The notes: a model not told the origin generated them from the letters alone. 64,000 bases of DNA from DASZZZ01 sp036260375 (GCA_036260375.1 DASZZZ010000109.1:20410-84409), one strand, 5' to 3'. Counted from the first letter of the stretch, positions 52,548 to 61,382 are shown. Translations and numbers: made by a program.

Positions 52548-53225
52548 ATGAAGTACGAGGTGGTCGACAACTGTCCCGTCCCCCGGCTGCTTGCCCGGCG
52601 CCTTCGAGATCTCAAGGGCAAGGTCCCCGGCGCGACGCTCAACTCGTGCTATCGCGGCGCGGACGCCGAGGACCTGCTCCACCGTCTCGGCAAGAAGAGC
52701 CAGCGTGAGCTCTACGACGGCTACAAGGCCGGCTTGCCCGGCTACAACCCCGCGAACCCGCCGGGACGGTCCACGCACGAGTTGCGCTCCGACGGCGCCG
52801 CGTACCTCGGCCCGGTCGGCCGCCGCCTGTTCTGGTGGCAGTGCGGCATGGACTGGGACACCGAGGACGTCGACCGCCTCATCGCCGCGGGCCGGGGGTT
52901 CGTGTGGGAGCTGTGGCGTCCGTACGCGAGCGGCTCCGAGGCGCACCACCTCAACTTCCGCGTCAAGCCCGTCTGGAAGCGCAAGAAGAGCCGCGATCCG
53001 CACCCGATCCTCCACGCGGGCGACGAGGGACGCGCGGTCAGGCGCGTCCAGCACTCGCTCAACCGGCTCGGCGCCGACATCGACGTCGACGGCATCTTCG
53101 GCTCCGAGACGATCGCGGCGGTCAAGGCGTTCCAGCGTGAGCGCGGCATCACCGTCGACGGGGTGGTCGGCCCGGAGACGTGGCGCGAGATGCTGAAGCC
53201 GGTCAAGAAGAAGAAGGAGACGTAG
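52548..53225 (+). CDS. Peptidoglycan-binding/peptidase M15-like protein
   Basis: 225 aa. N-terminal region (~residues 1-150) with SCYRG, STHELRSDG and SEAHHLNFRV, reminiscent of D-Ala-D-Ala carboxypeptidase/endolysin M15 zinc sites although degenerate. C-terminal peptidoglycan-binding domain (~155-220) with GDEGRAVRRVQHSLNRLG, DIDVDGIFGSETIAAVKAFQ and VDGVVGPETW. No signal peptide is evident. ATG at 52548 has GAGGTGGGG upstream. Possibly a phage-derived lysin-like protein. Whether the enzyme part is active is unclear. Confidence 0.7.
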   Translation: MKYEVVDNCPVPRLLARRLRDLKGKVPGATLNSCYRGADAEDLLHRLGKKSQRELYDGYKAGLPGYNPANPPGRSTHELRSDGAAYLGPVGRRLFWWQCGMDWDTEDVDRLIAAGRGFVWELWRPYASGSEAHHLNFRVKPVWKRKKSRDPHPILHAGDEGRAVRRVQHSLNRLGADIDVDGIFGSETIAAVKAFQRERGITVDGVVGPETWREMLKPVKKKKET

Positions 53226-53261
53226 CGCGCGCTGCCGCGTGCGCGCGGTCGCGAGCCACGC

Positions 53262-53355
53262 CGCCGCCTTCGCCTGATCGAACGCGGAACCGCGAAGTCG
53301 CCGACCTTGGCGAGCTCGGCGCACTCGACGTCGACCGTCGATCCGTCGGCCATCG
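53262..53355 (-). pseudogene. Fragment of a PH-like protein gene
   Basis: About 95 bases match the minus-strand 3' end of the intact PH-like gene at 54006-54470 (encoding ADGSTVDVECAELAKVGDF against NDGSAVDVECAKLEKVGDF in the intact copy), with small indels. Neither end has a start or the rest of the domain. A remnant of a paralogue or duplicated tail. Confidence 0.65.
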
Positions 53356-53392
53356 GAAGGTGTCCGCGGCGGCGACGTCCTATGCTCCGCGG

Positions 53393-53773
53393 ATGAAGGA
53401 CGCTCCCGGGATCGAGCTGTCCGCGGTCGTGCTCGACTGTCCCGACGCGCACGCACTCGCCGACTTCTACGTGCGCCTGCTGGGGTGGGAGGTGGAGTGG
53501 CGCGACGACGACTTCGTGCTGATTCGCCCCCCGGGAGCGCGCGCCATGGGTCTGTCGTTCCAGTCCGAGCCGTGGTACCGCCCGCCGGTGTGGCCGGAGC
53601 GCGACGGCGAGCCGCACAAGATGACGCACCTCGACTTCCGCGTCGACGACCTCGACGCCGCCGAAGCCCACGCGCTCGCGACCGGAGCGCGCGTGGCCGA
53701 GCACCAGCCGGGGGAGAGCTTCCGCGTGTTCCTCGATCCCGCCGGTCATCCGTTCTGCCTGTTCCTGGACTGA
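53393..53773 (+). CDS. VOC family (glyoxalase/bleomycin-resistance fold) protein
   Basis: 126-aa single VOC module. ELSAVVLDCPDAHALADFYV and LLGWEVEWRDDDFVLIRPP, then HLDFRVDDLDAAEAHALATG and FRVFLDPAGHPFCLFLD. Probable metal ligands are His in KMTHLDFRV and an acidic residue near the end; the fold works as a dimer. A dioxygenase, lyase or drug-binding role cannot be separated. ATG at 53393 fits the family start. Flanked by gene remnants on both sides. Confidence 0.8.
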   Translation: MKDAPGIELSAVVLDCPDAHALADFYVRLLGWEVEWRDDDFVLIRPPGARAMGLSFQSEPWYRPPVWPERDGEPHKMTHLDFRVDDLDAAEAHALATGARVAEHQPGESFRVFLDPAGHPFCLFLD

Positions 53774-53786
53774 CCCGTGCGATGAG

Positions 53787-53921
53787 GCGCGCTTCGAGCT
53801 CACCCTCGTCGACCTGTCCGACGGGATGCTGCCGCTGAGCATGACGCTGAATCCGGAGTGCGAGCACGTGCACGGCGACATGCGCACGATCCGTCTCGGA
53901 CGGCGCTTCGACGCCGCCTAG
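53787..53921 (+). pseudogene. Methyltransferase fragment
   Basis: A 44-codon open stretch encodes ARFELTLVDLSDGML, then NPECEHVHGDMRTIRLG and RRFDAA, very close to ARFELTLADVSEEML...NPECTHVQGDMRTIRLGRSFDA of the intact gene at 48584-49336. Both ends of the domain are missing. The stop is supplied by unrelated sequence beginning at 53917, marking a rearrangement junction. Confidence 0.75.
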
Positions 53922-53955
53922 CCGTTCTCGCAGCCGGCGACGTCGCCGCTCTCGA
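53917..53955 (-). pseudogene. 3' end fragment of an Excalibur-type gene
   Basis: About 39 bases nearly identical to the last codons of the minus-strand PASTA/Excalibur gene at 56730 (cctagccgttctcgcagccggcg). They encode GDVAGCENG-stop in place of GDGAGCENG-stop. It abuts the methyltransferase fragment with no gap, showing a chimeric junction. Confidence 0.6.
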
Positions 53956-54005
53956 CGTGACCTACGGCGGCCCTCGCCGAAGGCGACGAGACGCCGAGCC
54001 TCCGG

Positions 54006-54470
54006 CTACGAGACGGGTCCCGCCTTCGCGCCGTCGAACGCGGACACGAAGTCGCCGACCTTCTCGAGCTTGGCGCACTCGACGTCGACCGCCGACCCGT
54101 CGTTGAACGCGAAGCGAACCTTGTTCGTGACGCCCTTGTCCACTTCGACTGCCGCGACCTGGTCGAGGGGGACCTCGCCGACGAGATCCTTCGGCTTGCC
54201 CATGAACGTGTAGTCGTAGATCAGCAGACGGCGGTTGGTGAGACCGACGGCGGACCTCACCGCCGGCCAGCTCCCCGCGATCGACCCTTCGGTCTGTTGG
54301 GCGGTCGCCTTCTTGGCCTGTCGGCCGGCGACCGTCGCGCCGACGACGCCGCCGATCGCCGTCCCCATCGTCGTGCCGCGCGGCATCGTGCGTATGGCCG
54401 CCAGCAACTGCTCCGACGCGTCCATGACTTCGCCGGCCTTGGGCCGAAGCTTGTCTGCGTAACCCCCCAC
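54006..54470 (-). CDS. PH-like domain protein with glycine-zipper region
   Basis: 154 aa. N-terminal helical part (DKLRPKAGEVMDASEQLLAA), a glycine-zipper-like TMGTAIGGVVGATVAGRQAKK, and a C-terminal YokE/bacterial PH-like beta domain (AVGLTNRRLLIYDYTF, EVPLDQVAAVEVDK, VECAKLEKVGDFVSAFDG). GTG at 54470 follows AGGAGAGG. Probably membrane-associated but not exported. Function unknown; a fragment of a paralogue lies at 53262. Confidence 0.65.
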   Translation of the reverse strand: MGGYADKLRPKAGEVMDASEQLLAAIRTMPRGTTMGTAIGGVVGATVAGRQAKKATAQQTEGSIAGSWPAVRSAVGLTNRRLLIYDYTFMGKPKDLVGEVPLDQVAAVEVDKGVTNKVRFAFNDGSAVDVECAKLEKVGDFVSAFDGAKAGPVS

Positions 54471-54714
54471 GACCTCTCCTTCCTCCGAACGACACGACGG
54501 CTGCTCCTCGTGACTAGTGGAACGCCGCGCCGCCGTCAAGGCGGAAGGGACGTCCATGTCGCGCAGCCTGGTACGTCCGCGATGCCGCGTCGAGACGCAC
54601 GCGCGCTCGCGTGAACGTTGTTCGGCTTCGGAAGCCGAGCCGCCGTCTGTCCCGACCGCGCCATGACCTGGCAGGGAGCGAACATGATAGGAACGCGAGC
54701 GGACGGAGGACGAA

Positions 54715-55650
54715 ATGTTGGGGATACGGGCGTCTCGCCTCACAGGCATCCGCGCGTGCGGAACGGCTCTCGCCGTCGCGGCTCTGGTGCTCCTCGGAGC
54801 TCCACGGTCGGACGCGGGCGCGCTGTGCTTCGGGGCCGCTCCAACGGAGGTCGGGACCGCGGGCCGCGATCGGATCTCCGGCACGCCGGGCCGTGACGTC
54901 ATCATGGGCTTCGGCGGCGACGACGTCATCACGGGTCTGCGGGGTGACGACCGACTGTGTGGCGGCGCGGGCGCCGACGTGTTGTCGGGGGGTGCCGGCC
55001 GCGACCGCCTCGGCGGCGCCGCCGGCGACGACGGCCTCGAGGGTGGCCGCGGCGACGACGTCCTGCACGGATCGTCGCGTGTCCCGTTGCAGAAGGCCGA
55101 CCCCGACACGCTCGACGGAGGAGCCGGGGACGACGTCGTCATGGGCGGCCGCGGCGACGGAGACGAGGTCGTCCTAGGCGGCCCCGGCGACGACGTGGTC
55201 GACGGCGGCGGCGGCGACGACGTCGTGATCGGCGGCCCCGGCGACGACACGGTGTTCGGGGGACGCGGCCCGTCCGAGGACGTCGTCTCCGGCGGCGCGG
55301 GCGACGACGCGCTCCGGGGAGGGGCCGGTCTCGACGTGCTGAGCGGTGACTCGAACGGCGCCGACGGCGCGGACGTCATGTGGGGCGAGGGCGGAGAGGA
55401 CGTCCTCGACGGCGGAGGCGGCCCGGACAAACTTCGTGGCGGCATGTCGGGCGACGTCCTGCGCGGCCGTGGCGGCGCCGACGCGATCGAGGGCGGAACC
55501 GGCCCGGACGTCCTGAAGGGCGACGGCGGCGACGACGACCTCGACGCGCGCGACGGAGTCCGCGACAACGATCGTCTCGACGGCGGCCGCCACACGAACG
55601 GCGACGTGTGCGACTCGGACCCGGATGCGGAGCGAAGGTGCGAGCCGTGA
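54715..55650 (+). CDS. Secreted RTX-type calcium-binding repeat protein (1)
   Basis: 311 aa. Signal peptide (ALAVAALVLLGAPRSDA) then about 15-20 nonapeptide-like GGxGxDxhx repeats (GGAGADVLSGGAGRDRLGG, GGPGDDVVDGGGGDDVV) forming calcium-stabilised beta-roll structure almost to the end. A short Asp-rich tail closes it. No enzyme domain is present. Length and low complexity fit a secreted matrix or surface protein. GGAGG precedes the ATG. Overlaps the next paralogue as GTGA. Confidence 0.83.
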   Translation: MLGIRASRLTGIRACGTALAVAALVLLGAPRSDAGALCFGAAPTEVGTAGRDRISGTPGRDVIMGFGGDDVITGLRGDDRLCGGAGADVLSGGAGRDRLGGAAGDDGLEGGRGDDVLHGSSRVPLQKADPDTLDGGAGDDVVMGGRGDGDEVVLGGPGDDVVDGGGGDDVVIGGPGDDTVFGGRGPSEDVVSGGAGDDALRGGAGLDVLSGDSNGADGADVMWGEGGEDVLDGGGGPDKLRGGMSGDVLRGRGGADAIEGGTGPDVLKGDGGDDDLDARDGVRDNDRLDGGRHTNGDVCDSDPDAERRCEP

Positions 55651-56672
55651 CGCGCGCGCGGCCCGGTACGTGCGTCGTGCTGTCGCTGCTCGTGGCGTCG
55701 ACGATGCACGTCGACGTGCGCCGCGCGCATGCCGGCGTCGCGTGCCACGGCAAGGCCGCGACGATCGTGGGGTCGAGCGGGAACGACACGCTGAGGGGCA
55801 CGCGCGGCGCCGACGTCATCGCCGGCCGCGGAGGCGGTGACACGATCAAGGGCCTGCGCGGACGCGATCGCATATGCGGCGGCCCCGGCGACGACGTGGT
55901 CGTGGGCGGTGCGGGCAGCGACAAGTTGTTGGGACAGGGAGGCGACGACGTCCTCAACGGGTGGGCGTCGCACGCCGACCGGCGTCCCCTCGGCAGCGAC
56001 GTGTTCCGCGGCGGTTCGGGAGCCGATGCGCTGCGCGGCAACCAGGGTGGCGACCGCATGTACGGAGGCGGCGGCAGCGACGTGCTGAGCGGAGGGGGCG
56101 GCGACGACCTCTGCGACGGCGGCGGTGGCTCCGACTCGATCTCGGGCGTCGCCGGAGACGACCGCGTCGTCGGCGGACGCGGGCGCGACAGCCTGTTGGG
56201 ACGACCGGGCCTCGACGTCGTCGTCGGCGGCGCGGGCGACGACACGCTCTCGGGCGGCCCCGACGACGATCGGCTCGACGGCGCACGCGGCGACGACGTC
56301 ATCGTCGGAGACGGGCGTTTCCGGGAGGCGCCGAAAGAGCAGTGCCCGTGGGCGTCGTGCGCGTCCGGCGCCGACGTCGTGGCCGGGGGCCCGGGCTTCG
56401 ACGTCATGATGGGTCAGCGACGCGACGACAAGATGATCGGCGGGCGCGCCGCCGATCGCCTCGTCGGAGGGGGCGGCGACGACAGGTTGTGGGGCGGCGC
56501 GGCGGACGACGCGCTGCGCGGCTCGACCGGCGCCGATCGACTCGCCGGCGGGCACGGCCGCGACGACCTCGACGGCGGCAAGGGCCGCGACGTCAACGAC
56601 GGGGGCCGGAACCGCGATCGTTGCAGGAGCCCCCGCCCGGGCGACCCGAGGGCGCGCCGCTGCGAGAGCTAG
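55647..56672 (+). CDS. Secreted RTX-type calcium-binding repeat protein (2)
   Basis: 341 aa, tandem paralogue of the preceding gene. Signal region (CVVLSLLVASTMHVDVRRAHA), a start like that of protein 1, then beta-roll repeats (GGAGSDKLLGQGGDDVLNG, GGGGSDVLSGGGGDDLCDG) with one insert carrying PKEQCPWASC (~residues 225-240). Several Cys at the ends. GTG at 55647 overlaps the previous stop. Followed by a strong two-way terminator. Confidence 0.83.
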   Translation: MTRARPGTCVVLSLLVASTMHVDVRRAHAGVACHGKAATIVGSSGNDTLRGTRGADVIAGRGGGDTIKGLRGRDRICGGPGDDVVVGGAGSDKLLGQGGDDVLNGWASHADRRPLGSDVFRGGSGADALRGNQGGDRMYGGGGSDVLSGGGGDDLCDGGGGSDSISGVAGDDRVVGGRGRDSLLGRPGLDVVVGGAGDDTLSGGPDDDRLDGARGDDVIVGDGRFREAPKEQCPWASCASGADVVAGGPGFDVMMGQRRDDKMIGGRAADRLVGGGGDDRLWGGAADDALRGSTGADRLAGGHGRDDLDGGKGRDVNDGGRNRDRCRSPRPGDPRARRCES

Positions 56673-56677
56673 AGCGC

Positions 56678-56717
56678 CGGCCCGGTACCCGTCGCACGAT
56701 GCACGGGTACCGGGCCG
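56678..56717. terminator. Bidirectional hairpin terminator
   Basis: CGGCCCGGTACCCGT, a 10-base loop, ACGGGTACCGGGCCG: a perfect 15-bp stem between the convergent RTX operon and the PASTA gene, so it can end both. Confidence 0.8.
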
Positions 56718-56729
56718 CGCCGATCGCGC

Positions 56730-57656
56730 CTAGCCGTTCTCGCAGCCGGCGCCGTCGCCGTCGTCGTCGAGCCCGTAGGGATCCGAACCCGTGACCCTCA
56801 CGTAGCCCGTGTACTTTGGTCCGTCGCCGGTGCCGCTCGCGCAGTCGTAGTCCGACGCGGGCGGCAGGCACGGCTCGTAGCCGGGCGTGCACCCGGCGCC
56901 GCTCGACGACGAGTCCGCCGACGAGTCGGACGGCGGTGACGCGGGCGCGGGCGGCGGAGGCGGCGCCTTCTTGGCGATCACCAGCGTCACGGTGTCGCCC
57001 GGCATCAGGCGCGCGCCCGGCCCCGGCGACGTCGACACCACGGTCCCCGGCTTCGCGGACGCCACCTGCTCGGTGAACGCCACGGTCCAACCCGCGGCGC
57101 GTATCTCCTTGGCCGCGGCGCCCTTCGAGGTGCCAGTGACGTTCGGAACGCGCGGGATCGCCTTGGCGACGACGACGCCGAACGGCGCGCCGTAGCGCAT
57201 CATCGTCCCGGCGGCGGGACTCTGCGACACGATCGTCCCGGGCCGCGCAGTGGAGAAGCGGACGTCGACGCTGAGCCGCCACCCGTACCGGTCGGCGAGG
57301 GCGTCGGCGTGGCGCTCGGCGCGCCCGATCAGCGACGGCAGACGCCGCTTCGCGTTCATGCGCGCGAGCTTCTTCTCGAGCTCCTCGACCTGCGACGACA
57401 GCTGTCCGTTGTCGGACGCGAGCTCGTCGCGCTCCGCGGTCAGCGACGACACGTCCTGCTCGGCGGAGGCACGCATGTCGGCGAGGTCGGCGCGGGCGTC
57501 CGCGAGACGGTCGCGGTACGTCTGGACGTTCGCGGCGCTCGGATCCGACGACCCCATCCCGACGCCGACCAGCAGCGCCACCAGCACGGCGGCCATCACG
57601 TTCCTGCTCAGAAAGCCGCGCACGCGTGCGTACGCCGCCCTCACCGTCCCCTTCAT
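56730..57656 (-). CDS. Membrane-anchored PASTA protein with Excalibur-like C-terminus
   Basis: 308 aa. Short cytosolic start, a transmembrane segment (VMAAVLVALLVGVGMG), an extracellular coiled coil (~residues 45-95; DLADMRASAEQDVSSLTAER), two PASTA-like domains (~100-235; STARPGTIVSQSPAAGTMM and SAKPGTVVSTSPGPGARLM), a Pro/Ser linker, and a Cys-rich end with DDDGDGAGCENG, the calcium-binding Excalibur signature. PASTA domains bind peptidoglycan or lactam-like ligands; usually fused to kinases or penicillin-binding proteins, here to neither. ATG at 57656 has GGGGA upstream. Confidence 0.8.
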   Translation of the reverse strand: MKGTVRAAYARVRGFLSRNVMAAVLVALLVGVGMGSSDPSAANVQTYRDRLADARADLADMRASAEQDVSSLTAERDELASDNGQLSSQVEELEKKLARMNAKRRLPSLIGRAERHADALADRYGWRLSVDVRFSTARPGTIVSQSPAAGTMMRYGAPFGVVVAKAIPRVPNVTGTSKGAAAKEIRAAGWTVAFTEQVASAKPGTVVSTSPGPGARLMPGDTVTLVIAKKAPPPPPAPASPPSDSSADSSSSGAGCTPGYEPCLPPASDYDCASGTGDGPKYTGYVRVTGSDPYGLDDDGDGAGCENG

Positions 57657-57900
57657 CGGGATCCCCTTTCGCACTCGCCCCAGCGATGTTCCGCGGGACG
57701 ACGCTACGGGCGTCGGGGTCGCCGGTGAATACAGGGTCTTGCGTAGAAAGCCCGTTTCGCGCACCCGCGGCCGCTTCACCCGGCCCCCCGTCGGAGGAAG
57801 TACGTATGGCAGATGCTTGCTTTTGAACGATATGTCGGTGCAGGGCTCCTCGTTCGACGGAGCTCGCACGATCTGGCACTGGGGCGAAGGCGGGTGCGAC

Positions 57901-59298
57901 ATGGACCATCGCGAGACGACAGTTCCGCTCGAGCGAGCGGGAGACACGGGGACGTGCCCCGAGTGCGGCCGGCACGTCGCTGCGGACGACCGCTATTGCG
58001 GCTCCTGTGGCGCGGGCTTGATCGACGAGCGACCGGTGCTGTGCGCCGAGTGCGGCAACGCGCTGTCGCGGGACGACTCGTTCTGCCGTTCGTGCGGGAT
58101 GCCGGTGGCGCCGTCGATGTCCAGCGCGCCGACGGTCGCGACGCCGATCGTGCCCGACGACGAGGTGGGTCCCGACGTGGAGCCGGATTCGGACCCGTCC
58201 GCCGCGAGCGACGACGTCGACCGGTCGATCGCCCGCGGGCGGACACGCCGCCGCCGGACGCGCTGGATCGTCGGAGGTGCGGTCGTCGCGATCCTGCTCG
58301 CGGCGGGCGCCGTCGCCGCGTGGGCGTTGCTTCGCGGACCCGACCTCGAGCCGTTCGACGACGCCTTGAGGAGCGCGTTGCAGCTTGCCTCGGAAGTGCA
58401 GGTGCAAACCGACGACGTCGACGGACCGTCGGAGCTCGATGCGTTCGCGACCGAGGTGCGATCCGCCCAAGCCGAGGCCGAAGAGCTGGAGCGGGTGCCG
58501 CCGGAGCTCGACTCCGAAGAGCACGTCCGAGCGCTGGAGCGCGTGATGGAGGCGCACGCCGCCTATCTCGCGGAGCTCGAGAGGCTCGCGACGCTCCCGT
58601 CGTCGGACGCCGTGCGATCGGAGTACCGGCGCGCTTCGGAGCTCGCCGACGCGCTCAACGAAGAGTTCGAGCGAGCGGCGAAGTTGCGTGAGCCCGAGGC
58701 CGCGTTCGACGTCGTGGCGATGAGCCCGACGTCGTTGACGGGCGCGCTGGACCAGCTCGCCGCGTACCGCAAGGAGATCCTCGCCGAGCGCGCTCGCATC
58801 GCGCGCGCGAACCGGCGTCGCGCCAGGACGCTGGACGACCTCCGGGCCGAGGCGGCTTCGCTCGACGGGATCGTCGCGCGCTACAGCGACGCGCGCAGCG
58901 ATCTCGCCCTTTGGATCGACCAGGTCGATCGGCGCGGCGCGACGTTCGACGAGGCGTACGACGTTCTCGCGCAACACGGCGACCTGCGCAGTCAGCTACG
59001 CGACGAGCTCGCCGCACTGACGGTGTCCGAGCCGTTTGCCGCCGATCAGGCGGCGTTGCTCGGCGTGATGGACACCGCGATCAACGCGCTGGGTGATGCC
59101 GAGCGGGGCATCGCCGAGTACCAGTACGACTACAGGTATCTCTACTACGACGAGACGCCGGGCTGGCGGGCGTTCGAGGATGCGACCGATGCCATCACCG
59201 ACGACTACTCGGCGGCGCTCGCGGCCTACGAAACGCACAAGGACGAGACGTTCGAGCGTCTGTCGGAGCGCAGACCTCTTCCTGCGTTGCCCGACTGA
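57901..59298 (+). CDS. Zinc-ribbon single-pass membrane protein
   Basis: 465 aa. Two cytosolic zinc ribbons (CPECGRH...CGSCG and CAECGNA...CRSCGMP, ~residues 19-66), an acidic linker, a basic stop (RTRRRRTRW), one helix (VVAILLAAGAVAAWALL, ~122-138), and a 320-residue, mostly helical extracellular region rich in Glu/Arg coiled-coil stretches. ATG at 57901 is used; a longer upstream frame lacks homology. Zinc ribbons of this type are frequent in actinobacterial envelope proteins of unknown role. No catalytic motif is seen. Confidence 0.78.
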   Translation: MDHRETTVPLERAGDTGTCPECGRHVAADDRYCGSCGAGLIDERPVLCAECGNALSRDDSFCRSCGMPVAPSMSSAPTVATPIVPDDEVGPDVEPDSDPSAASDDVDRSIARGRTRRRRTRWIVGGAVVAILLAAGAVAAWALLRGPDLEPFDDALRSALQLASEVQVQTDDVDGPSELDAFATEVRSAQAEAEELERVPPELDSEEHVRALERVMEAHAAYLAELERLATLPSSDAVRSEYRRASELADALNEEFERAAKLREPEAAFDVVAMSPTSLTGALDQLAAYRKEILAERARIARANRRRARTLDDLRAEAASLDGIVARYSDARSDLALWIDQVDRRGATFDEAYDVLAQHGDLRSQLRDELAALTVSEPFAADQAALLGVMDTAINALGDAERGIAEYQYDYRYLYYDETPGWRAFEDATDAITDDYSAALAAYETHKDETFERLSERRPLPALPD

Positions 59299-59422
59299 GC
59301 GGCGACGACGACGGATCCGGCCGTCGCACCCGCCCGTGTCTCCGTCGCACGAACGGTGCGTCGCCGCGCCCGGCGTATGGTCGGCGACGGCGGGCCTCGA
59401 CTGCGACGAAGGAGCGACGACC

Positions 59423-60301
59423 TTGCAGGGACGAAACGCCGACATGGTCCGCCGGATCGAGGGCGCCGACGTGCGCCGTCCGTTCACGTTCGTGGTCGCC
59501 GGTGACTCCGGCGCGTACCCCGATCCCACCGCGGACGGGATCTTCGGCGCGCTGGTGCGCCAGGTCGGCGAGCTCGACCCGGCCCCCGCGTTCTTCGCGA
59601 ACCTCGGCGACTTCGCCGGGCCCGGCACGCGGGACCGTCACGATCACTACCTCGGCCTCGTGGAGCCGTTGGACGTGCCGAACCTGTGCGTGCTCGGCAA
59701 CCACGACGTCGACGACGACGCCGGACCCGAGACGTTCGAGGACGTCCACGGTCCCGCCAACTTCTCGTTCGCGTACGGAGACACGCGTTTCGTGGTCTTG
59801 CGGTCGGTGCCGGGCGTCGCGGGCGAGATAGAGGTCCCGACCGAGGGACCGCTCGCCGGCGCGGGGCCCCGGGACGACGACCTCGCGTTCCTCGCCGCCG
59901 CTCTCGAGGACGCGCGCGAGCCGCACCGCGTCGTGCTCATGCACATGCCGCCGAGCCTCGGCGGTCACCATGCGCCGCACGAGGACTGGGGCTTCACGCA
60001 ACGCGAGGACGACTTCCTCGGCCTGTTGCGCGCGCAGCGCGTGACGTTGGTGTGCTGCGCCCACGGGTTGGCGTTCGACACGGTCGTGCACGACGGCATC
60101 CGCTTCGTCATGTCGGGCGGCGGCGGCACGGGCCTGTGCTCGCACTACCGTGGCGTGTGCACGCAGGGGCCGGCCCGCCCGGAGGACCGCGGGGCGATCT
60201 TCCACGCGGTCGAGATCACCGTCGCAGCCTCGGGTGACGTCTCGGGCCGCGTCCTACAGGCGTTCGCGGCCCCCGACGACCCGCCTCGCATCACGTTCTA
60301 G
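59423..60301 (+). CDS. Calcineurin-like metallophosphoesterase
   Basis: About 292 aa. Motifs: VVAGDSGAYPDP (first metal Asp), FFANLGDFAG, VLGNHDVDDD and MHMPPSLGGHH (metal His). The last motif, normally GHxH, reads CCAHGLAF, so one ligand may be altered. Cytosolic; target may be a nucleotide, protein or phospholipid. TTG at 59423 follows GAAGGAG; ATG at 59444 is the alternative start. Converges with the alpha/beta-hydrolase. Confidence 0.8.
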   Translation: MQGRNADMVRRIEGADVRRPFTFVVAGDSGAYPDPTADGIFGALVRQVGELDPAPAFFANLGDFAGPGTRDRHDHYLGLVEPLDVPNLCVLGNHDVDDDAGPETFEDVHGPANFSFAYGDTRFVVLRSVPGVAGEIEVPTEGPLAGAGPRDDDLAFLAAALEDAREPHRVVLMHMPPSLGGHHAPHEDWGFTQREDDFLGLLRAQRVTLVCCAHGLAFDTVVHDGIRFVMSGGGGTGLCSHYRGVCTQGPARPEDRGAIFHAVEITVAASGDVSGRVLQAFAAPDDPPRITF

Positions 60302-60343
60302 ACGGCGACGCGCGTTTCCACCGACGCTCGGTCGAGGTCGCCG

Positions 60344-61243
60344 TCAACCGACGGGATGCGCGCGCAACCAGTCCACGACCGCACGCTCGTACGCGTCCGG
60401 GTCCTCGGCGACGGGCCAGTGTCCGCACTCCGGGAGCAGCACGAGGTCGGCGTCGCGTACGTGCGCCGCGATCGCGCGCGCCTGCGCGGGGCCGCAGATG
60501 AGGTCGAGCTCTCCGGTCACGACCAGAGTGGGGGCCGAGATCCGCTCCAGCAGCGGCCGCAGATCGATGCCCTGGTAGACGCCGCCCTCCCACGCCTTGA
60601 TTGCCGCGAGGTCGAACGTCAACGACTCCGCGAACGCCGTGAGCCGCGCGCGCACGCTCGGCCGGTCGGGATGCGCGGCGTAGAGCGGCAGCACGACGCG
60701 CATCATGTCGTCGATCTCGGCGCCCGAGCGCGCGTTCAGGGCGCGTTCGGTCCACGAGTCCCACACCGCCCGCGCCGACTCGTACCACGGCGCGTCTGCG
60801 TGGCGCGCGAGCATCGCCTCCATCTCGGCGGCCGCCGCGCCTCCCTCGGCGGCGTCCGCCTCGGTGCCGACGGCGAAGCCTCCGACCGATATGCAGCGCT
60901 CGGTGACGTCTGGACGCAACGCGGCGTACGCGAGCGCGACGCCGCCGCCGAACGAGTGCCCCAGCACCGTGACGCGCTCCAGCCCGAGAGCCGCGCGTGC
61001 CTCGTCGTAGAACCGGGCGTGCCCTTCGGGACGGTAACCGTCGGGCGACGCCGGCGGGCTCGAGCCTCCGGATCCGTGCGGGTCGACGAGATAACAGGTG
61101 AAGACGTCGGCGAACAGCCGCGCGTCCTCGCTCATGTACGACGCTGCCGCGCCGGGGCCTCCGGGCAGCAACAACGCCGGATCGCCGCGTCCGACGACCT
61201 CGTACGTCGCCGTGCGACCGCCGGACAGCTCGAGCGTGGGCAT
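60344..61243 (-). CDS. Alpha/beta hydrolase, proline iminopeptidase-like
   Basis: 299 aa. LLLPGGPGAAASYM with the oxyanion HGGPG-like turn (PGGPG), VDPHGSGGSSPP, nucleophile in VLGHSFGGGVALAYA, Asp in VTGELDLICGP, His in LPECGHWP. No signal peptide. Similar to proline iminopeptidases and epoxide or haloalkane hydrolases; substrate not assignable. ATG at 61243 is clear. Confidence 0.83.
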   Translation of the reverse strand: MPTLELSGGRTATYEVVGRGDPALLLPGGPGAAASYMSEDARLFADVFTCYLVDPHGSGGSSPPASPDGYRPEGHARFYDEARAALGLERVTVLGHSFGGGVALAYAALRPDVTERCISVGGFAVGTEADAAEGGAAAAEMEAMLARHADAPWYESARAVWDSWTERALNARSGAEIDDMMRVVLPLYAAHPDRPSVRARLTAFAESLTFDLAAIKAWEGGVYQGIDLRPLLERISAPTLVVTGELDLICGPAQARAIAAHVRDADLVLLPECGHWPVAEDPDAYERAVVDWLRAHPVG

Positions 61244-61330
61244 GACGCCTCCCGTGCGACGCGTGACCGGCTCCCAGCTTCGCGCCGCGGCGTCGCGGCT
61301 GCGATGACGCGCGCGGGCCGCCCACCGCGC

Positions 61331-61369
61331 GACGAAGCCCGGCCCGCATTCCGGGGGCCGGGCTTCGTC
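61331..61369 (-). terminator. Strong hairpin terminator
   Basis: GACGAAGCCCGGCCC, a 9-base loop, GGGCCGGGCTTCGTC: a perfect 15-bp stem immediately after the M36 peptidase stop (minus strand). Confidence 0.8.
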
Positions 61370-61382
61370 GACGTGCGAGACG

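Noticed and set aside
54957..56794. Overlapping Arg/Pro-rich frames in the RTX region
   Set aside because: Shadow frames of the repetitive RTX genes with no start signals or motifs.
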